45,180 nt of DNA from an uncultured Chromatiaceae bacterium (lineage in GTDB: Bacteria; Pseudomonadota; Gammaproteobacteria; Tenderiales; Tenderiaceae). Of the stretch, positions 41,344 through 45,180 are shown piece by piece. The position numbers were made by a program, and so were the translations under genes. The stretch's first letter is position 1, and each line of letters opens with the position of its first letter. The notes beneath the pieces were generated by a model. It was not told the origin of the DNA, made no database searches, and was given only the letters and a program-made list of their open reading frames with translations. Location of the stretch: positions 39,865 through 85,044 of the forward strand of contig CALZIQ010000001.1 of assembly GCA_945787735.1 (NCBI GenBank). The letters run 5' to 3'.

Positions 41344-41985
41344 ATGCACGCAGGTTTTCCAAGTTTCAGTCAGGACATCCAACAAGTTATGCGTCTGGGT
41401 GCCAAGACGGCCGAACTGCCTGAACTTGTCGACAGTGTCGCTGGGCCAGTGTTGGCTGGCGGCATGGCAGTGCTGCTCAAGCTTGGCTTTGGTTATGTCA
41501 TGCGCGATTGTTTGTTGGATAAGGCACGCTCGGAAAAGGCCATGGCCTTCTTTGACGAAAATTTTATTTTTCGTGACCCCAATGCACCTGGGGGAAAGCG
41601 TTATTACCAGGGCAAGTTTCTGCTGCGCACACGCAAGCCGGGAGATAACATGAATGTCTGGCTGCGCTTTTGTCCCGAGCCGGATGAGTTGTTTGTAAAA
41701 ACCCCCTTTGGCCGCAGCATCAACTCGCTCAAGGTGGTAGAGACCGAGATAGTGAACGAAGCTGCTGCCGAGCGTCTTGAGCGTGATCCGGATAAGGTTG
41801 ATTTGGTGATCCGTTTTAAGGATATCGATTCCATTGTAGGTTTGATCGGGCGTGATGATGTGGATGTGGTTGGTCTGTTATTGGAAAACGTGGTCCAACT
41901 GACTGGCAATGTCGGCCATCTGTTTAAGCTTGGCGCCATTGCAAAAAATATTGAAATGGAACTTGGTTTAAATAAGGCGGCATAA
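41344..41985 (+). CDS. GRE-cluster protein with possible SCP2-like lipid-carrier domain
   Basis: 213 residues, perfect AAGGAGG 8 nt before the ATG. No signal peptide. Residues 30-60 are helical and hydrophobic (VDSVAGPVLAGGMAVLLKLGFGYVM). The second half (about 75-205) has alternating strands (YYQGKFLLRTR, NVWLRFCPEPDELFVKTP) and ends VDLVIRFKDIDSIVGLIGRDDVDVVGLLLENVVQLTGNVGHLFKLG, which resembles the end of SCP2 sterol-carrier domains (strand, helix, '..G.....GN....L.KL'). If right, it could present a hydrophobic substrate to the GRE. This fold assignment is by eye and uncertain. Lies between GRE and activase genes, 13 and 8 nt from them. Confidence 0.8.
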   Translation: MHAGFPSFSQDIQQVMRLGAKTAELPELVDSVAGPVLAGGMAVLLKLGFGYVMRDCLLDKARSEKAMAFFDENFIFRDPNAPGGKRYYQGKFLLRTRKPGDNMNVWLRFCPEPDELFVKTPFGRSINSLKVVETEIVNEAAAERLERDPDKVDLVIRFKDIDSIVGLIGRDDVDVVGLLLENVVQLTGNVGHLFKLGAIAKNIEMELGLNKAA

Positions 41986-41993
41986 AGTAAAGC

Positions 41994-42926
41994 ATGGAAA
42001 TGCAGGCGCTCATCTTCGACATCAAACGCGATTGCAGTGAGGATGGTCCGGGCATTCGCACCACGGTCTTTTTTAAAGGCTGCCCGTTGTCATGTGTCTG
42101 GTGCCAGAATCCAGAAGGCAGTGACAAACAACCGAGCTTTTCTTTTCGCGCATCGGCCTGTCACCCTGAGTCATGTGGAGCCGTCTGTGTCGCTGAGTGT
42201 CAGGCAGGGTGTTTGCAATTAAATGCGCAGGGCCATCTGACGCCAGACTGGTCGGCTTGCACTCGGTGTGACCGGTGTTTTTCAGTTTGTCCAACCAAGG
42301 CGCTTGAACCGGTGGGTTACTGGATCAGTCTGGATGAGTTGATGTATCGCGTCGCCATCGATAAACCCTTTTATCAAACCAGCGGTGGAGGTGTGACCTT
42401 GTCCGGGGGCGAGGCCGCACAACAGATGGCCTTCAATCATCTATTTCTGCAGCGGCTCAAGGCTGAGGGTATTCACACCGCGCTAGAGACCAGTGGTTTT
42501 TTCAATTACCGCCGTTTTAAACAACAACTGCTACCCTGGCTGGATCTGATCTATTTCGATCTCAAGCTTATCAATGAGGCAGAAAGTCGAAAGTATACTG
42601 GCCAGTCGAATAAGTTGATTTTGGAAAATTTTATGAAGCTGGTCAAAGATGCGGACATTCCTGTTATTCCGCGAATACCACTGATCCCAGGCATCACGAC
42701 GACAAAAGAAAACCTACAGGGTATCGCCCGCTTTCTGGCAGACAATGGTATCGGTACTGCAACACTGATTCCCTATAACCCGTTGTGGAAAGATAAAACG
42801 GTTAATTTAGGTAAGGCAGTACAGTTTGATCGAAGTGCATTCATGACGACAGAGGAGCAACAGGCCTGCGTTATAAGATTTCAAACGACCGAGCCAGCAG
42901 AGAAAAAAGCAGGTAGTGCAAATTGA
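41994..42926 (+). CDS. Glycyl radical enzyme activase (radical SAM)
   Basis: 310 residues. The radical-SAM motif CX3CX2C is Cys30-Pro-Leu-Ser-Cys34-Val-Trp-Cys37 (FFKGCPLSCVWCQNPEG). A ferredoxin-like insert follows with Cys56, 61, 65, 69, 73 and Cys89, 92, 95, 99 (CTRCDRCFSVCP), so two extra iron-sulfur clusters are likely, as in activases of glycerol dehydratase, CutC and BssA-type GREs but not PFL activase. The GGGVTLSGGEA motif binds SAM. It abstracts a hydrogen from Gly952 of the GRE using SAM and an electron. Ends the operon, 74 nt before the convergent kelch gene. Confidence 0.95.
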   Translation: MEMQALIFDIKRDCSEDGPGIRTTVFFKGCPLSCVWCQNPEGSDKQPSFSFRASACHPESCGAVCVAECQAGCLQLNAQGHLTPDWSACTRCDRCFSVCPTKALEPVGYWISLDELMYRVAIDKPFYQTSGGGVTLSGGEAAQQMAFNHLFLQRLKAEGIHTALETSGFFNYRRFKQQLLPWLDLIYFDLKLINEAESRKYTGQSNKLILENFMKLVKDADIPVIPRIPLIPGITTTKENLQGIARFLADNGIGTATLIPYNPLWKDKTVNLGKAVQFDRSAFMTTEEQQACVIRFQTTEPAEKKAGSAN

Positions 42927-43000
42927 TGTTCAACTTGCGACTACCTTTTTCATTCATAGTTATCTCATTTTGGGTTTTAAGAAGGGTTGAAGACCATTTC

Positions 43001-45118
43001 TCATTGTAAGCGCAGAGTGCCTTTGTAAGCCTTGCGCCAGATAACGCCATCTTCAGAACGCCACACATCGTTATCTCGACCATTATTTGTCATTCCGCCA
43101 ATGAGCCAGAGTTTGTTGTCGAAACTGATTAGTTCGTGTCCCCAGCGACCGCTGAAATTGTCGGAGTTGGTTTCTTGAAACCAGGTAACGCCATCGCTGG
43201 AGACCCAGATATCATTGCTGTATGAACCGTCGATGCCACTTATAAGCCAGAGTTTGTTGCCAAACACTTCGATTTGATGGTCGCTGCGGCCAGAGAAAGC
43301 GGCTGTCGAGGCTGCTTCTGTCCAGTTGATGCCATCCTCGGACGACCAAATATCATTATGATGAGTGCCGTCATAACCTCCAATTAGCCAAAGCTTTTCG
43401 TTGAAAACTGCTACTTTATGGCCGAAGCGTGCAGTGAAGCCTGCATTTGAAGTTTCTTCAACCCAATTGATGCCATCATCCGATGACCAAACATCATTGT
43501 GAAGATTCCCATTCCAGCCACCAATCAGCCAGAGCTTGTCTTTGTAGAGCACTACTTGATGCTCGGAGCGTTTACTGAAATTGGCATTGTCTATCTCTTT
43601 AATCCAGTTATGCCCGTCTGTAGACGACCATATATCATTAAGTGGTGTTTGATTGCGACCAGCGATAAGCCAGAGTTTATCCTTAAAGGCTATTATTTGA
43701 TGGCCGGAGCGTGAACTGAAGTTAGCTGTACCAGTTTCTTGAAGCCAGTCGATACCATTCTCAGAGGACCATACATCATCCTCGTAGGATTCATCTATTT
43801 TACCACCTACGAGCCATAATTTATTCTTAAAGACTGTAGTCTTATGGGAGTGTCGGCTTGAAAAGTCCGCAGAGTTGCTTTTCTTATCCCAGTTTATGCC
43901 ATCAGTAGAAGACCAGGCATCATTTTTGAGTGCATTTTCAGTTAGCCCTCCGATAACCCATAACTTATTATTAAATGCTAATGCTTGGTAATTAGTGCGT
44001 TTGCTAAAATTTGAGTTGTTGTTTTCCAGAGTCCAATCAATGCCGTTATGTGATGACCATGCATCGTTTTTCTTTTCGCCATCATGCCCACCAATCAGCC
44101 AAAGCTTGTTGTGCAATTCCATAACTTGATGGAACGACCTTGGGCTGAATTCGGCAGAGGTTGTTTCTTGTGTCCAGTTGATACCGTCTACAGATGACCA
44201 GATATCATTTTTATCAACAATGTCACCTTCCCAGCCGCCAATCAGCCAAAGCTTGTTGTTGAAAGTAACGACCTGGTGGCCTGCACGCGCAGAGAACTGT
44301 GCATTAGTTACCTCCTGAGTCCAGTTAATGCCATCGCTAGAAGACCATATGTCATTTTTTTGACCAACATCATCTTTGCCGCCAATCAGCCATACTTTGT
44401 CTAAGAAAGTGGTGAGTGTGAGGTTTGCACGTGCCGAGAAGGACGCAGCTGCACTTTTTTGCACCCAGTTAATTCCGTCTGTCGACGACCAAATGTCGTT
44501 GTAATAGCTTGTTTGGTTACGTCCGCCAATTAGCCAGATCTTGTCATTGAAAGTGATAACGGTATGTTCAGATCGGGCTGCAAAGTTTGCATTGGCAGTT
44601 TCTTGTTTCCAATTAATTCCATCCGTCGATGACCAAATGTCATTTTTTAAACTGCCATCCCAGCCGCCAATCAACCATAATTTATTTTTAAACTGGATGA
44701 TTTGATGAAACATGCGTTTTGAAAACTTGGTGGATGTAATTGCCAATGCTTGGCTGGTCTGATTGTTATGTTGGAGCCAGTACCAGGCCGGGCGGTTAAG
44801 CTTTGCAGCAGTATCGGTAATAGTGGTTGTGGTGAGAATATTCTGTTGTCCCGAGCTGCAAACGGAGTAATTCTCTAAATCACAATCATTTTCGGTGGAA
44901 CGGGTTAGGGTCAAGCCTAGAGCTTCTGCGGGCACGCTGACCTGGGTGTTGTTCGCGCCGATCCAAGCGCTAAGTTTTACTTCAGTGGGAGCGTTGAGAG
45001 GGGCTTCCTCGATGATGGTATTTTCAGGGCTAGCATCGCCACCCCCGCCACCGCAAGCGCTGAGTGTAACAATTAGAAAAATAGAAAAAACTGCCAGAAA
45101 CCCGGGCCGATAAAACAT
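43001..45118 (-). CDS. Lipoprotein with twelve kelch-like repeats
   Basis: 705 residues. The signal peptide ends in LSAC (Cys22) followed by five glycines, so it is lipid-anchored, probably at the outer membrane. After a linker (30-128) with a disulfide candidate (Cys79, Cys87), twelve tandem repeats of about 48 residues run from 129 to near 700. Each follows the plan F..R..H......KLWLIGG..G....NDIWSS.DGINW.QE....A. The repeat count would suit two six-bladed propellers or one large one. The Arg-x2-His pairing and GG turn are kelch-like; Asp-rich loops might bind Ca2+ (inference). No enzyme motif; adhesion or binding role likely. The gene faces the GRE operon and is not linked to it by strand. 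Confidence 0.88.
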   Translation of the reverse strand: MFYRPGFLAVFSIFLIVTLSACGGGGGDASPENTIIEEAPLNAPTEVKLSAWIGANNTQVSVPAEALGLTLTRSTENDCDLENYSVCSSGQQNILTTTTITDTAAKLNRPAWYWLQHNNQTSQALAITSTKFSKRMFHQIIQFKNKLWLIGGWDGSLKNDIWSSTDGINWKQETANANFAARSEHTVITFNDKIWLIGGRNQTSYYNDIWSSTDGINWVQKSAAASFSARANLTLTTFLDKVWLIGGKDDVGQKNDIWSSSDGINWTQEVTNAQFSARAGHQVVTFNNKLWLIGGWEGDIVDKNDIWSSVDGINWTQETTSAEFSPRSFHQVMELHNKLWLIGGHDGEKKNDAWSSHNGIDWTLENNNSNFSKRTNYQALAFNNKLWVIGGLTENALKNDAWSSTDGINWDKKSNSADFSSRHSHKTTVFKNKLWLVGGKIDESYEDDVWSSENGIDWLQETGTANFSSRSGHQIIAFKDKLWLIAGRNQTPLNDIWSSTDGHNWIKEIDNANFSKRSEHQVVLYKDKLWLIGGWNGNLHNDVWSSDDGINWVEETSNAGFTARFGHKVAVFNEKLWLIGGYDGTHHNDIWSSEDGINWTEAASTAAFSGRSDHQIEVFGNKLWLISGIDGSYSNDIWVSSDGVTWFQETNSDNFSGRWGHELISFDNKLWLIGGMTNNGRDNDVWRSEDGVIWRKAYKGTLRLQ
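43015..44734 (-). repeat. Twelve tandem ~144-bp coding repeats
   Basis: The DNA encoding the kelch units shows a period near 144 bp. The copies have diverged at nucleotide level while the encoded KLWLIGG, ND-W-SS and DG-NW positions are kept, so selection acts on the protein; recent copies are not identical. Confidence 0.8.
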
Positions 45119-45180
45119 ACTACCCCCGTACTACTTTATTATTATTATTTGCCTACAAAATTTTGAGGGATTATGCCAGA

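Noticed and set aside
43015-44734. Repeat array that might be CRISPR or minisatellite
   Set aside because: The period is about 144 bp, the units are fully coding, and they are conserved as protein, not as identical DNA repeats with spacers.

Overview
The window looks like the chromosome of a gammaproteobacterium of moderate GC content. The core block ypjD/yfjD (CorC-like), ffh-rpsP-rimM-trmD-rplS and then xerD-dsbC follows the order known from Pseudomonas-type genomes, and NudF and YqiB are typical gammaproteobacterial proteins. A Wsp chemosensory operon, c-type haem proteins and an oxygen-sensitive glycyl radical enzyme suggest a motile or surface-associated bacterium with a versatile respiratory or microaerobic life. 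The genus cannot be told from the sequence alone. No rRNA, tRNA, CRISPR array, insertion sequence or phage gene was seen.

Layout. 1-3504 (minus): a Lon-family protease followed 2 bp later by a membrane-anchored kelch protein that runs off the left edge. 3505-7434: nudF and yqiB (plus), separated by a minus-strand block of a UMF1-type transporter and two tandem Slp-family lipoproteins. 7639-17485: a complete seven-gene Wsp operon in the canonical order wspA-B-C-D-E-F-R, ending in a diguanylate cyclase, with a near-consensus sigma-28 promoter in front. 17494-19628 (minus): the CorC/YfjD-like protein and YpjD. 19779-27248: an MBL-fold phosphodiesterase, ffh, rpsP-rimM-trmD-rplS, a helical-repeat exported protein, ogt and xerD. 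27321-32254: dsbC, then a di-haem cytochrome c peroxidase translationally coupled to a DAHL-PAS-GGDEF-EAL protein, again behind a sigma-28-like promoter, then a stand-alone cyclic-nucleotide-binding-domain protein. 32377-35028: a DASS/SLC13 transporter and an alkaline-phosphatase-superfamily enzyme. 35220-35591 (minus): a small unknown protein. 35888-42926: a four-gene glycyl radical enzyme (GRE) cluster. 43001-45118 (minus): a lipoprotein made of twelve kelch-like repeats.

How it fits together. Two operons feed cyclic di-GMP: Wsp (synthesis by WspR) and the peroxidase/GGDEF-EAL pair (synthesis and/or breakdown). Both have a c-type haem protein in the periplasm (a CxxCH motif in the WspA sensor domain; two in the peroxidase) and both carry a sigma-28-like promoter with an 11-nt spacer. 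This suggests a redox-, gas- or peroxide-responsive motile-to-sessile switch wired to the flagellar regulon. WspE also has three HPt domains, each with its histidine.

The best candidate for an undescribed system is the GRE cluster: an unusually long GRE (988 aa, Cys533 / Gly952), its radical-SAM activase, an 810-aa protein of no recognised family with a duplicated motif, and a 213-aa protein with a possible SCP2-like lipid-carrier C-terminus. The substrate is unknown.
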